Below, in pieces: positions 12,401-21,799 of a stretch of 64,000 bases of DNA. The notes below the pieces were generated by a model. That model was not told the origin of the DNA and did not search any database. It was given only the letters and a program-made list of their open reading frames with translations. The DNA comes from Microglena sp. YARC (taxonomy: Eukaryota > Chlorophyta > Chlorophyceae > Chlamydomonadales > Chlamydomonadaceae), in the NCBI GenBank assembly GCA_022414725.1, contig CM039464.1, positions 50,298,045 to 50,362,044 of the forward strand, read 5' to 3'. Positions within the stretch are counted from its first letter, which is position 1. Each line of letters starts with the position of its first letter. A program made the translations under genes and the position numbers.

Positions 12401-14361
12401 AGGGAAAAACACCATCTAAATTTAATTTAAAATTGAATTGAATAGTGTAATGTCCTGGTTTTCGTAAGTAGATATGAATAACTTGCAAACTAGTTCATTG
12501 TATGACAGATCGAAGGATGTATGGGATGAATGGGATGCTTACATCAGTACAATCACAAATACTTTATTAATGCATTTGTTTGTTTGTTTGTTCATTGTTT
12601 GCTTGTTTTGTTAGTTGATTGATTGATTGATTGATTGATTGATTTTGTGTTCATTCATTTATGCCTGCATTGCTGTTGGCCTGCCTATGAAGCCTCAGGA
12701 CAAGGTCTCACCACAAAAAAACATATAAGCTGGCATTACTCATAACACCAGGAAAAATCCCATTTACATTACAACTTTCTTACTGAGAGAATGATCAGAA
12801 GTGCGGGTTGGTGGGTTGGGCCTGTCTGGAGGAAGCTCGGGAAAAGCCGGAGGAACATCTTCATCCCAAGGTGGGGCGTGTAAATTTGTCGGAGGAAAGT
12901 GAAAAGGTGATGGCGGCTGCGGGGGGTCTTGGTGGTGGGGCTGTGGGGGGCCTTGGTCGCTTTCAATGTGACTTGACGGGCCAGGGAATGGCGCTGAAGC
13001 ATGGATGACTGTCGAGGCGGTACTCAGAGAGAGGGATGCTGGATGGAGCAGAGCTGTGCTCGTCCATGTCTCTGCCAGTTTGAAGCATGAGGCGCTCTTA
13101 GTGTCAGCATATGCATGTTAGTATGTTACAGTCCAGGGGTAGCCAAATAGGCTGAAGGGACTTGCTGACCCATTTATAATGAAGACAATTCTATACTATC
13201 AGGAGGGTCTACTGGGAGGGGCATTCACAGAATACTTGGCTAGCTTCATGATTGTTTTGAGCAAGGGATGAGGGCAGGGTTGTTTGTAAGAGGAGGAACC
13301 AGTGCATGCACGTAGCACCATGGTGCTCCTATTGGCTTTTGGGGTGCTACTAGGAGTCCTTGCAGCTTTTTTGGCACCCCCCAATCTATAGTTCATCATT
13401 TAGCACTATATATAGCACCTGTAACAGGGCTATTATTTTCAAATCTGAAAGTGGGTTTTTCCTAGCTTTCCTGTTTTAGGCCTCCTCCAAGGACCACGTC
13501 CATGTAGCTATTTCTGGGCGGCCCAGAAGAGCTCACTGGGGTGGTGGGTCGAATTGGGTTCTCTGTAGCGATTTGTGTCGAACTGAGGTCTTGTATAGCA
13601 ATTTGGGTCTGAGAGCTGAATACTCAAATCGGATCTCATATAGCTATTTGTTTCGCCAAAACAGGGTCAAATCTAGCTGAAGCTATATATAGCTAAAAAT
13701 AACAGCCCTGACCTGTAAGAAAAACCTGGATGAGGGGAGCTACCTAAAACATGATGCATGAATCCCTAGCCCAGATAAGAGTCTGATTGCACACAACCCA
13801 GGGTAGAGAAACCTCACAGGCTCAGGCAGACATCAAATTTGGCATTGATGATGAAGATTACATTATCCTGGTATCCTGCTGCCCTACTGGATTCCAAAAG
13901 TGCAACGGCTTGACGGACTGGATGGAGATGTGGATGTGGATGTGGATGTGGATGTGGATGTGGATGTGGATGTGGATGTGGAGGGGGAGGGGGATATCCT
14001 GCCATCCTGGTGCCCTATACACTTGACTCATATTGTGCCCACAATTACACTGAGGTCAAGGGGGGCTTCAGAAACTCACAAATAAGAGGACGAAAACGAA
14101 AGAGTGCAGGAGTACAGTGTGTCATCGAGGTGTAGAGTGTTGCACAGAGACAAGGAGCTACTTATACTCTACATGGTGCTTGCATGCATCCATTCCTGGC
14201 AAGGAATATTTCTCATTGTTACCATGTTGGTGTAGATGCAGCAGGTTGCTGTAGCTGAGTAGCAGCAAAATACAGATCGCAAGTAGCAACTGACTGGTGC
14301 GCGCTATGCCAAATGCTTGCGGACGGGTTGATGAGCGGTTTGATGCTGCTGGACCCCTCAT
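9500..14361 (-). CDS. Five-exon gene for a probable secreted or single-pass membrane protein, function unknown
   Basis: I assembled this from five minus-strand segments: 14361-14223 (start ATG at 14361), 12395-12192, 11513-11428, 10014-9853 and 9628-9500 (stop TAA). All junctions are GT/AG, and the phases fit (1, 1, 0, 0), giving about 239 residues. Exon 1 has a basic N-terminus followed by a strongly hydrophobic stretch (LLLAICILLLLSYSNLL), which reads as a signal peptide or signal anchor. The rest has several Cys residues and N-glycosylation sequons (NRT, NLT, NIS, NFT). Exon 4 includes DCPSDSRIAGFQIGY, a Cys-Pro-Ser pattern seen in extracellular beta-rich domains, but I do not recognise a family. 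The last exon is the least certain. Exons 1 and 2 are repeated at 44807-44669 and 42853-42650. A SINE with the provirus sits about 0.57 kb upstream of the start codon, in or near the promoter. Confidence 0.6.
10130..10202 (+). repeat. G-rich (GGGTG)n tract with quadruplex potential
   Basis: A GT run is followed by repeated GGGTGGGTGGGGTGGGG units on the + strand, within the intron between exons 3 and 4 of the minus-strand gene. It has many G3-G5 runs with 1-nt loops. Confidence 0.6.
10925..11025 (+). repeat. Dispersed host repeat with CAGCCTGATGG core
   Basis: It combines an upstream GTGTGGTGTGGCAGTG element, a GCATACAGCGAGCAG segment and CAGCCTGATGGATGATAG followed by ACCATGTACTCAATCC. Relatives lie at about 11650-11700, 57240-57345, 58050-58145, 58190-58280 and 58445-58520. 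I read it as an interspersed retroposon-like family. Confidence 0.55.
11700..11835 (+). repeat. ATCCA pentanucleotide satellite
   Basis: Degenerate AATCC/ATGCA repeats run directly on from a copy of the CAGCCTGATGG dispersed repeat. The same tract is present in unit B at about 42160-42297. Confidence 0.7.
12396..14222 (-). other. Intron 1 of the secreted-protein gene, with simple repeats
   Basis: It holds a (GATT)n run near 12610-12645 and a dispersed GTCCAGGGGTAGCCAAATAGG repeat near 13128, with relatives at 9400 and 11290. It also holds a (GATGTG)n minisatellite at 13924-13981. Open frames here are driven by these repeats and no exon fits the gene. Confidence 0.5.
13924..13981 (+). repeat. 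(GATGTG)n minisatellite, longer allele
   Basis: About nine to ten units of GATGTG are present. The matching tract in unit B (about 44390-44427) has fewer units, so array length has changed since the duplication. Confidence 0.8.
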
Positions 14362-14935
14362 AGAAGTCCGTAGTAGGAACGAAAATAGGATCCTCTAAAA
14401 CGCTCGCGACATGGGCATGGACAGAAACCTCAGGTGAGCTGGGCGAGGCTCTTCCCGCCAACGTCAAGCGCCAGGCGCATCGTTCAGAAAGAAAACAATA
14501 ATTCGAAACGGACAGAAAGGAGCGGCGGTGCAAAAAGGAACAAAATGCGAAGCAAAGAAGAGCAGACGGAAATACCGAAAGGGGGGATGAGGGAAAGAAT
14601 GGAAACAGGGATGAAGGAAAGGACGCCACAATGAGGTGTTGGCGAAGGATGAATAACTATGCCGAGGGTTGCACCAGCCCCAGCAGTCGAGTCCAGACCA
14701 GATCGGATTGCTATGGGGATAGTTGGACGACCCACATGACCGGCTGAGACTGAACGTGTGTACGGTATCTACAGCCTGGCCATTCTCGACCCACAAGGGT
14801 GACAGGACTAGCGTATCTACAGCCCTCGCTACAGCCCACACAGTAGTTAAGTGGTATCCAGTCAGCTGGCGTGTGCCCCGTAGTTCATCCACAGTGTTTC
14901 ATTGTCGGCTATTTGTGATGTATTTACCTGACTCA

Positions 14936-15135
14936 GCCTCTTTAGCGATTTACAATGGTCTAGTGGTAGACCAGATCGCTAGAGAATTAAGTGTCGGGGG
15001 TTCGACGCCCCCTTCCGTCGCTCTTGGCGTTGCAGGTCGTCGTCAACCGCGATGGTAGCTTGCCCAGTTGAGGTTGAAGACCGCTCCCCACCCGCGTACG
15101 ACGGGCTCCCTTAACACCACGCCCCACCAGGCGTT
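14936..15135 (+). mobile_element. tRNA-derived SINE, left part (split by provirus A)
   Basis: The element starts near GCCTCTTTAGCG and has RNA polymerase III promoter boxes: A box TGGTCTAGTGG (about 14956) and B box GGTTCGACGCC (about 15000). It ends in a LINE-like tail containing CACCACGCCCCACCAGG. TTACCTGACTC lies directly upstream (14924-14934), and the same 11 bp follows the SINE remnant after provirus B (56438-56448), so this is the target-site duplication. The tail is cut after GGCGTT by the viral terminal repeat. The tRNA-like fold is imperfect and I cannot name the parent tRNA. Confidence 0.75.
15130..15135 (+). repeat. 6-bp target-site duplication GGCGTT (left, copy A)
   Basis: GGCGTT is the last part of the SINE before the viral terminus. 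The matching right duplication is seen only for copy B (56428-56433), because copy A has lost its outer right end. Confidence 0.7.
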
Positions 15136-15600
15136 AACTGACATACGATCATGGCGGGTGCCGGGTTTTTTCCGATAACTTCATTTTACCCCAAACAACC
15201 AGTAGGGGTCTTTCCGATAGTCCCTCCGCACGAATTATATCTTGGGGGATGTCCGATAGATTTTCCCGTGCAATACCGTGGTACTACCGTGGCAGTACCG
15301 TGATTTTGCCATGGATGATTCGCCTAAGATTCGGGAGGTTACACGACACACGCTTTGCGTATGACACATGCTTCGCATATGAGCCCTTCAGGCGAATCCT
15401 TCAGGCGAATCCTTCAGGCGAATGGATAAGAAAAAATAGTAGTCGTCGGCAGGCCCATTATGTCGTTTACCTCCCCCAACGCCCACAGTATGGGCCTTGT
15501 CCCCCTAGAATTCCAGCCGCGAATCGCCCTATGCTGAAGTGTGAACCTGATTCCGATAAGTAAAACTGTCGTGCGTCGTTTACCCCCCCCCCCCCCCAAC
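15136..15600 (+). repeat. Left terminal inverted repeat of provirus A
   Basis: The outer ~340 bp is the inverse of 56427-56110 in copy B, starting AACTGACATACGATCATGG. It contains the palindrome-rich ACCGTGGTACTACCGTGG segment and three TTCAGGCGAATCC units, where the right end has one. The inner part repeats a module of GTCGTTTAC, a C-tract and CCACAGTATGG twice (about 15463-15497 and 15576-15612). Confidence 0.8.
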
Positions 15601-17170
15601 GTCCACAGTATGGAATAATGTAGGTTTGTTTGTCAAATCGTTATAATTCCCAGAAAAACCAGCTCCTGTTGATATTGGTGAACCATTAACCAAAAATTGA
15701 CCAGAACAGTTGATAGAACCCACCACGTCCAAGGCCCGGGTTGGGGTTGTCGTACCCATCCCAATATTGCCATTGGCCAATATTGTCAGCCGTTTAGTAA
15801 GAGGACCCGTTGTGGTATTCCCTCCTTGTGTTTTAAAGTGCAATGATCCTTGGAAACTTCCTAACCCTGTCCTCTCGTATACTATAGATGCGCCACCCGT
15901 CTGACCAGAGCTGACTCCACCCCCTGATGCAAAAACGATTCCAGCGGATTCCCCTGTACCAACGCCGGCGGTAGATACACAAACTTGATATTCTGCAATT
16001 GTACTGGCATCAGTCAACAGTCTACCGTTATTTTGAACTGTCAGTGGATTAATCGGGGGTGTTCCAATCCCCACATTACTCAATGAATACAGACCAGATG
16101 TGTTTTGAAGCCACATATTTGTAGGGATTATAGGACGATTAGTTAATGAATTATAATTCCCATCGAATAAAGTGGGTTTCCCTGTCAAAGATTCCCAGGT
16201 ACCTACTGTGACACCGTTTATCAAGATCTGAGTAGCATTAACAGTGCCAACAACATCCAGTGCATATGATGGGGTCACTGTTCCCATCCCAATATTGCCA
16301 TTGGACAATATTGTCATCCGTTTAGTAAGAGGACCCGTTATGCTATATGTTCCTTGTGTTTTAAAGTGCAATGATCCTTGGAAACTTCCTAGCCCTGTCC
16401 TCTCGAAAACGATAGCTGCGCCACCTGACAAGGTAGAATTTATTCCCAGACCTTGTGTAAAGACTATTCCAGCCGATTCACCCACAGTAACCTGATCTGT
16501 ACCTATACACATATGGTAATCTTCAATTGGAGAAGCATCCGTTAAATGGAACACCATGTTTTCTAACAGTTAGTGGATTTGTAGGAGCTACACCAATTCC
16601 TACATATTCGTTCGTATATATTCCCAATATGCTTTGAAGCCACGGATTTATAGGAATTATAGGCTTATTGACGAGATCAGTGTAATTGCCACTGAAAATT
16701 GTTGGCTTATCTGTCAAATTTAGATATGATGTAATAAGAGTCGGTTTGTTGGTTAAGTCTGTATATGACCCACTGAACAATTGTGGTTTCCCCGTCAAGG
16801 AAGCGTATTTTCCATCGAACCCAACTACAGCATCTGGGATCCCGACCAAATCAGCGTAATTGCCACTGAAAATTGTTGGCTTATCTGTCAAATTTATATA
16901 TGATGTAATCAGAGTCGGTTTGTTTAGGAGATCAGTCCAACTACCTGAAAACAGTTGTGGTTTTCCCGTCAAGGAATCGTATACCCCATCAAATAAGGTG
17001 GGTTTATCTGTAATATCAGTCCATGAGCCGGAGAATCCTTCAATTGCGTATGTATAATTCGACAGACTAACAATATTATTACTGTTGGAAACAGACTGGT
17101 TACTTGCATAAACTGCTGCATTTGATGAAAACACTGCCACATTTGATGAAAATTCAGCCTTTGGATACAT
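15580..17170 (-). pseudogene. Fibre/adhesin-like virion protein, frameshifted (copy A)
   Basis: Two overlapping frames (17170-16523 and 16557-15580) match the single frame of copy B. They are separated by a small indel near 16541-16550. The N-terminal part is built from DLTNKPTL/LTDKPTIF repeats with intervening FSGSY/FSGNY turns. The C-terminal part has two copies of a module with GESAGIVF, GSFQGSLHFKTQG, GPLTKR and GNIGMG, ending TRALDVVG. Such repeats are typical of trimeric fibres or receptor-binding proteins of phages, PLVs and large DNA viruses. The gene runs into the C/G homopolymer of the inverted repeat at about 15600, so its natural C-terminus is probably lost. It is transcribed opposite to the capsid block. 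Confidence 0.75.
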
Positions 17171-17220
17171 GTAGTTACTGTTTCCTACTGCAAGATTCGA
17201 TGAGAATACAATACCATTAA

Positions 17221-17428
17221 GGGCGCCTGGAGGCGCGTCCCGAATGAAATGATTCGGATCCTTAATTCAATGTATTTTAATTAATTTAATTGAATTGTAT
17301 TTAATGTTGCGTTATTTTAATTCGATTTATTCCTTTCCATTTAATTTAATTAACGTGATTTGAATGCATGTAATTGCTTTAAATTGTATCAATTCGAATT
17401 GGATTAAATTCGAAGGGCGCCTGGAGGC
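17221..17428. repeat. AT-rich ~194-bp block between two 15-bp direct repeats
   Basis: AGGGCGCCTGGAGGC occurs at 17220-17234 and again at 17414-17428. It flanks an almost G/C-free stretch of TTAATTAATTTAATTG type. The fibre frame stays open through the inner repeat and hits a TGA inside the AT-rich block. Skipping one repeat plus the block would extend the frame to an ATG at 17472. It is also present in copy B (47669-47878), so it predates the duplication. Confidence 0.5.
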
Positions 17429-18130
17429 TTTAAATTAATTGAATTCCAATGAATCGATTGATGATTTAGCATCGTTAACTACAATGTGACGAAAAAAAGA
17501 GTTGTTGGAGGGTTGTTGATTTTTAAGCAGTATTGAACGTTTCTGTAATGTAATGAAATGCATGTATGTAGATTGACTTTTTTTAAGAATTTGCTGCAAG
17601 AAAAATGAGGCCAATCAGGTGTCTGGTTGATTTTGCGGAATTTGTTTAAGGTATTGCATGTTTCGGCCCAGCCCAGACGTGAACGGTATATCCCGTCCTG
17701 CTGAACGGGCTTTTGGTCAGCGACAGGTGGCGTGGCTTGCCACTGCCCCCGCCCGGTGGCCACCGCCCCCGTCCCCGTCCCCGCCCCCTGCCCCCGCCCG
17801 GTGGCCACCGCCCCTGCCCCACGCACGGCCCTGAGGTGGGGTCCGTGGGCTAATTATAGCACAAGTGCCCGAGGGAATGTTTCGTCCATTGTGATGCTTA
17901 CATGTTTCGCCTCCAATTTTTGACGACAATTCTGCTCCTAAACCTATGTTTGCGCACTTGTTTAAGTGGTTCAAATTTGAAATGTTAGCTCAAAACACCC
18001 TGAAATCAAATTGTTAACCGTTAATTGTAGCTATTTGGTCCAACCTGGGCTCCTTTTCATGAATTGCGATGCTCATATGTGCTCTGGTCAGAATTTGTCC
18101 GGTATAAATGAGTCTTTAAAAAAAAGGGAA
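17429..18130. other. Unassigned stretch between fibre gene and SINE
   Basis: It contains a GC-rich block (17735-17840) of repeated GCCCCCGCCCGGTGGCCACC and otherwise AT-rich sequence. Open frames exist on both strands, but they follow the low-complexity block and show no family features. Copy B has the same stretch, so it was in the virus or its insertion site before duplication. Confidence 0.35.
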
Positions 18131-18333
18131 TGATAACGCCTGGTGGGGCGTGGTGTTAAGGGAGCCCGTCGTACGCGGGTAGGGAGCGGTCTCCTACCTC
18201 AACTGGACAAGCTACCATCGCGGTTGACGACGACCTGCAACGCCAAGAGCGACCGAAGGGGGAGTCGAACCCCCGACTCTTCGTTCCTTAGCAATCTGGT
18301 CTACCACTAGACCATTGTAATCGCTAAAGAGGC
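18131..18333 (-). mobile_element. Full-length tRNA-derived SINE inside provirus A
   Basis: This is the inverse of the SINE at 14936. In its own orientation it has head GCCTCTTTAGCGA, A box TGGTCTAGTGG, B box GGTTCGACTCC and tail CACCACGCCCCACCAGGCG TTATC. Imperfect target duplications AATGAGTCTT (18107-18116) and AATAAGTCTT (18336-18345) flank it. It sits between the fibre gene and the capsid block and is shared with copy B (48584-48785). Confidence 0.75.
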
Positions 18334-18491
18334 TTAATAAGTCTTATAATTCATCAGAAATATAGAATGTTTAACTTTTTTTATTTTTTTCATAAAACCT
18401 GAAAATTTGGTTTGTGACACACGGACTAACTAACTAACGGACGGACATTTTAATGGGGCTAATCCCTCTTCAAAAAATCTGGAGATTTTTT

Positions 18492-18662
18492 TCATTCGGG
18501 TATTGTGTTCTGTACAACCTGAGTGGAAAGGACACCTATTGATATCTGATTAGCAGTTGCTAGGTTTTTGGCAAATAACGCAACGTCATTAGCTCCGTTT
18601 ATACTATTCTGAACCCTCTTGGTATTTTGTGGCTGCCCAAATATATATTGACTGGAATACAT
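18492..18662 (-). CDS. Small viral protein, 56 aa, unknown
   Basis: I chose the ATG at 18662 (MYSSQYIFGQPQ) rather than the upstream start, because it abuts a 27-bp AT-rich intergenic region shared with the divergent 169-aa gene. The product is rich in Asn, Ala and Gln (GANDVALFAKNL, ANQISIGVL) and has no membrane segment. The same frame is intact in copy B. I do not recognise the family. Confidence 0.5.
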   Translation of the reverse strand: MYSSQYIFGQPQNTKRVQNSINGANDVALFAKNLATANQISIGVLSTQVVQNTIPE

Positions 18663-18689
18663 TACATTTAGGACATATATTATAACAAA
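18663..18689. promoter_or_regulatory. Putative bidirectional viral promoter
   Basis: Only 27 bp separate two divergent start codons. They contain GACATATATTATAAC, which resembles the AT box found before other genes of this virus. Confidence 0.4.
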
Positions 18690-19358
18690 ATGAGAACAAG
18701 GAAAGTTGTTAAAACAAATACAGTTAATAATAAGTCCAATCACATCAAACTATTTGCAAGAGGTAGGAATATTTCTCAACGAGCTACCATCATAAACATT
18801 AAATTACCAGCCGACAGGACACAGCCTAGAATGCTAGGGTTTAATCCATTTGAGTTTGCCATCAAAATTCCTGCACAAGCCCCGCCGACAATGGTCAGTC
18901 AGATTGTGAACCAACATTCAGCTGTGGAAAAGCTGGTAAAGTCTGTCCAAACAGAACAACAGAAACAACAACCCAAACAGGAAACAGCAAGTGGACCAAG
19001 TGGTTTATCAGACGAAGAGAAAGAAAAAATCTTTTTCAATAAACGTCCTAGAGAAGACATGGATTCTGCTTTTGGATCATCAACACCAAATGTGTCTGAA
19101 TTCAGAAATCCCGGGGAAGTGTCAGGCTCCAGGACAAGTCTTAGAAAAAACATGGATGATCTTCAACAAAAATTAAACATGTTTGATTCCAAACATTAAA
19201 AAGTTGGAAATTCTGCACAATCAAAACTAGACATAATAGCCATTGCTACCGAATGGCAAGGCAGGAACAATGATCCAGCTTTGCAGATTCTTTTGAATCG
19301 GCCAGCAGTATCTCATCATTACAAACAAATTTACACTTATCTGAAGGGTACAAAATAA
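18690..19358 (+). pseudogene. Viral protein, 169 codons plus 52 more in frame after a TAA
   Basis: The frame from ATG 18690 stops at TAA 19197-19199. The same frame then continues open for 52 codons to TAA 19356-19358 with well-formed sequence (KLDIIAIATEW, LLNRPAVSHHYKQIY). The TAA sits where Gln would fit and is present in both copies. The N-terminus is basic (MRTRKVVK). The middle is Gln/Lys-rich (QQKQQPKQE) and probably disordered, with an acidic/basic segment (SDEEKEKIFF) and a short coiled coil near the stop. It is probably a minor virion or core protein, from position just before the MCP only. No family is recognised. Confidence 0.55.
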
Positions 19359-19405
19359 AACATTTTTTATTATTTTCAAAACAATACTTATACAAAGTAC
19401 TTTCC

Positions 19406-20580
19406 ATGTCGGCTTATCCAAAGAACTTGCAATATTTGGTGAAAAAATACAGAATTATTCGCGGGCGACTAAGAGGCTTTCCACGCTCAACAGCACGACT
19501 GCGACGAATTCTGGCGTTATAACCGTAGATCTTCCTTCAAACTGCTTGGTCGATAGTGATACTTTGATTATGCATTTTAATGGGAAAACTGAAGTTGGTG
19601 GATTTGCAAGAAACATAGAGTCGATCATTTCCCGAGTGGATCTTGAGGTGAATGGAATGGTGGTGTCGGGTTGCTCAAATTACAATCAGCTGTGGAATAT
19701 CATTGCTGATACGAGTTTTGGGGAGGACGCACATAATCGCAGGAAAATCGTACAAGGAGGAGGGGATGCATCAGCTGGTCCATCTGCTGAAGCACCATAT
19801 TCCATATCTAACTGGTTGAGTCTTAACAGCTTTCAACCGTCTATCCTTGATACTAAACTATTAGGACAGGTCCGAATACGAATTCAACTTGACGGAGCAA
19901 ACTGTCTAGTCGGAGGAGGAACATTCACACTATTAGACATTTCATTCAGTGTCGACACAATCTCGATTGATGACGGGATATTTGATGCAATGCATAACGC
20001 ATTTTTATCTAGTGGAGGGGTATACGAGCTAAGCTTCCGCAATTACTTCAGTTTCAGTTCAGCAGCAACTTCCTATAGTCAATCAACTAAATTTAGTGTA
20101 TCTTCTCAATCGGTCAATAGGGCATGGGGAACATTTGTTGCATCCAATCCATCAGGTGGGCTTGATGGAGTTACAAAATCGTCTAATACCTTTACAAGAA
20201 AAGCTACTGGAATGTCTTCAGCCCAATTCAATTTAAACGGCGTATACACACCTGATTTTCGCGCGAATCCGGGTCAGTGTTTTGCCCTAACGCAGTCATC
20301 ATATAATCAATTACAATCGGCAGACGGGGGAAGTCATCCCTATCTTGACACCTATACTAAATGGCGCGACAACTTTTTTTGCCTAAGTTGCAAGTTCTGC
20401 CACAACGATGATTCTTTCCTATCTGGCGTGGACACCAGGGGTAATTCAAGCATAGGGTCATTTGACACGCAGAGCATCGGTGGTGCAGCTGGTTCCGAAT
20501 CACTAACAGCCCTTGTTTTCATTGAATGTGGGTCAATGCTGAGAATCGGAGCGGGTAGACAACTCGAATTAGTTTTGTAA
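19406..20580 (+). CDS. Major capsid protein (double-jelly-roll type), start out of frame
   Basis: The main frame is open from 19345 to the TAA at 20580 but has no ATG upstream of its conserved N-terminus. The nearest ATG (19406) is in another frame that would join it across a six-A run at about 19442. Recognisable MCP features are RATKRLSTLNS, a beta-rich stretch with RNIESIISRVDLEVNG, YNQLWNII, then DTKLLGQVRIRIQL, FSVDTISIDDGIF and the C-terminal SLTALVFIECGSMLRIGAGRQ. That ending (aromatic/acidic strand then RxGAGR) is typical of PLV MCPs. Length is about 390 aa, and the C-terminus is intact here but frameshifted in copy B. It forms the capsid lattice. The capsid gene order is MCP then penton candidate with a 19-bp gap. 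Confidence 0.8.
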
Positions 20581-20589
20581 TTATCTAGC

Positions 20590-20599
20590 AATAATATAA
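20590..20599 (+). promoter_or_regulatory. AT box abutting the penton-candidate start
   Basis: AATAATATAA directly precedes the ATG at 20600. Similar boxes lie immediately before the starts at 21712, 26261, 26662 and 41598. Confidence 0.45.
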
Positions 20600-21703
20600 A
20601 TGAACCCTGTACCAAAACACATTATAAAGGTGTTCAGTTTTGAGGCCATAGGTGATATTATTCCCCCCCCCAAAAGTCAGTGTATATTCGAGATAAATGA
20701 AGGAATATGGGATTTGAACAGCGCGAAGATAATGTTTACAATGAATTCACTAGGAGTAGCGCCCCGAGGAATAGGCTGCCTGATAAGCACTCTTTCAGTA
20801 TATTTTGATGATGTCCTAATTCAAACAATAAATCAATATAATCATTTGGCTAGGATGATGGACGTACACAACTCGACAAAAGCCTCAACTAATATGTTTG
20901 GGAATAATCAAGCAGTCGACCTTGTTGCCGAGACAGATCAGATACCGTTCGTGATTGATAAATTCCATGGTATACTAGGAACCAAGGACTGTATTGTTAA
21001 AGGCAAAATTAGAATTGTTATTGAGTGGGCAGACGCAGTGGTGCTGTTAAGAGATAGTGTATCTGTTGGGTATGAAATTGTTAAACCAACACTCATTATC
21101 AAAAGTGAAATAGAAGACAATGTATCCGATAGAATTGAATTCGATAATTTCACCAGTCAATTCCAACTCAATGAATCCGAAAATCAAACAACAAATATAC
21201 ACATTGGCTCACGCGATATAGAATATGTCTTGGCAACTTTCATACCATACGATTATTATTCAAAGGTATCTACTCAAGATTATAATGGAACGAGTTACTT
21301 CTTTAGTCATGGATTAAAAGATATTTATCTTGAAAGTAATCCAGTTTATGTAGGATTTAGTATAAACAATGTACCCATTGCAAATCATCCTATTCCTTAT
21401 GATAAAGCAATAGAATATCTAGATTTCATTTTCGATAACGAAAATCGTGCGATTGAACACCTCATGACACACACAGTGGATGGGACATTATTGTTAAGAT
21501 TTCCCCCAACTATTACATCTTACCAATGGGCCTGTGGGCTGCCTATTGATATAGAGAATGAAGAAGATATCAATTATGATGTTTCATTTTATTCAAACGG
21601 AAACAATAATAAAAACAAATACTCACTTTTATTCGTGAAATACAACAGTCTTCTAGAATTAGATAATGACGAAACGGGTTCAAAATATATTTACACAAAG
21701 TAA
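20600..21703 (+). CDS. Second capsid protein, penton/minor-capsid candidate (367 aa)
   Basis: This intact 367-codon frame directly follows the MCP. The N-terminus (VFSFEAIGDIIPPPKSQC) leads into alternating hydrophobic strands such as AKIMFTMNSLGVAP, LISTLSVYFDDVLI and GKIRIVIEWADAVVLL, which suggests jelly-roll folding. The C-terminal part contains FSHGLKDIYLESNPVYVGF and ends with Asn/Lys-rich sequence. In PLVs, virophages and polintons the gene beside the MCP is usually the penton protein, so that role is inferred from position and beta-rich character, not from a diagnostic motif. It is intact in both copies, with one Pro difference in a C-run. Confidence 0.6.
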   Translation: MNPVPKHIIKVFSFEAIGDIIPPPKSQCIFEINEGIWDLNSAKIMFTMNSLGVAPRGIGCLISTLSVYFDDVLIQTINQYNHLARMMDVHNSTKASTNMFGNNQAVDLVAETDQIPFVIDKFHGILGTKDCIVKGKIRIVIEWADAVVLLRDSVSVGYEIVKPTLIIKSEIEDNVSDRIEFDNFTSQFQLNESENQTTNIHIGSRDIEYVLATFIPYDYYSKVSTQDYNGTSYFFSHGLKDIYLESNPVYVGFSINNVPIANHPIPYDKAIEYLDFIFDNENRAIEHLMTHTVDGTLLLRFPPTITSYQWACGLPIDIENEEDINYDVSFYSNGNNNKNKYSLLFVKYNSLLELDNDETGSKYIYTK

Positions 21704-21710
21704 TATATAA
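21701..21710 (+). promoter_or_regulatory. AT box before the 67-aa gene
   Basis: TAATATATAA overlaps the stop codon of the penton candidate and lies one base before the ATG at 21712. Confidence 0.4.
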
Positions 21711-21799
21711 CATGGACAAATATGTGTTACCTCTCTGCATCGAGTCCTGGCCGAAAAAAACACAATACAATCAGCCTGCTACGAACTTTATCGGCAGAC

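Noticed and set aside
12808..13008. Gly-rich 66-codon plus-strand frame
   Set aside because: Lies in an intron of the minus-strand gene and no supporting features are present.
13787..14085. Met-Trp and Asp-Val repeat open frames
   Set aside because: Products of the (GATGTG)n minisatellite.
14464..14892. 142-codon minus-strand open frame upstream of the secreted-protein gene (and its copy at 44910-45338)
   Set aside because: It overlaps other frames of the promoter/5' region, has odd composition, and is not linked by splice sites. The start at 14361 with a signal peptide fits better.
14956..15025. Functional tRNA gene
   Set aside because: A and B boxes are good, but the acceptor and anticodon stems do not pair properly. 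The flanking duplication and LINE-type tail show it is a SINE head.
17479..17974. Gly/Arg-rich minus-strand open frames
   Set aside because: Driven by the GC-rich repeat at 17735-17840. No family features.
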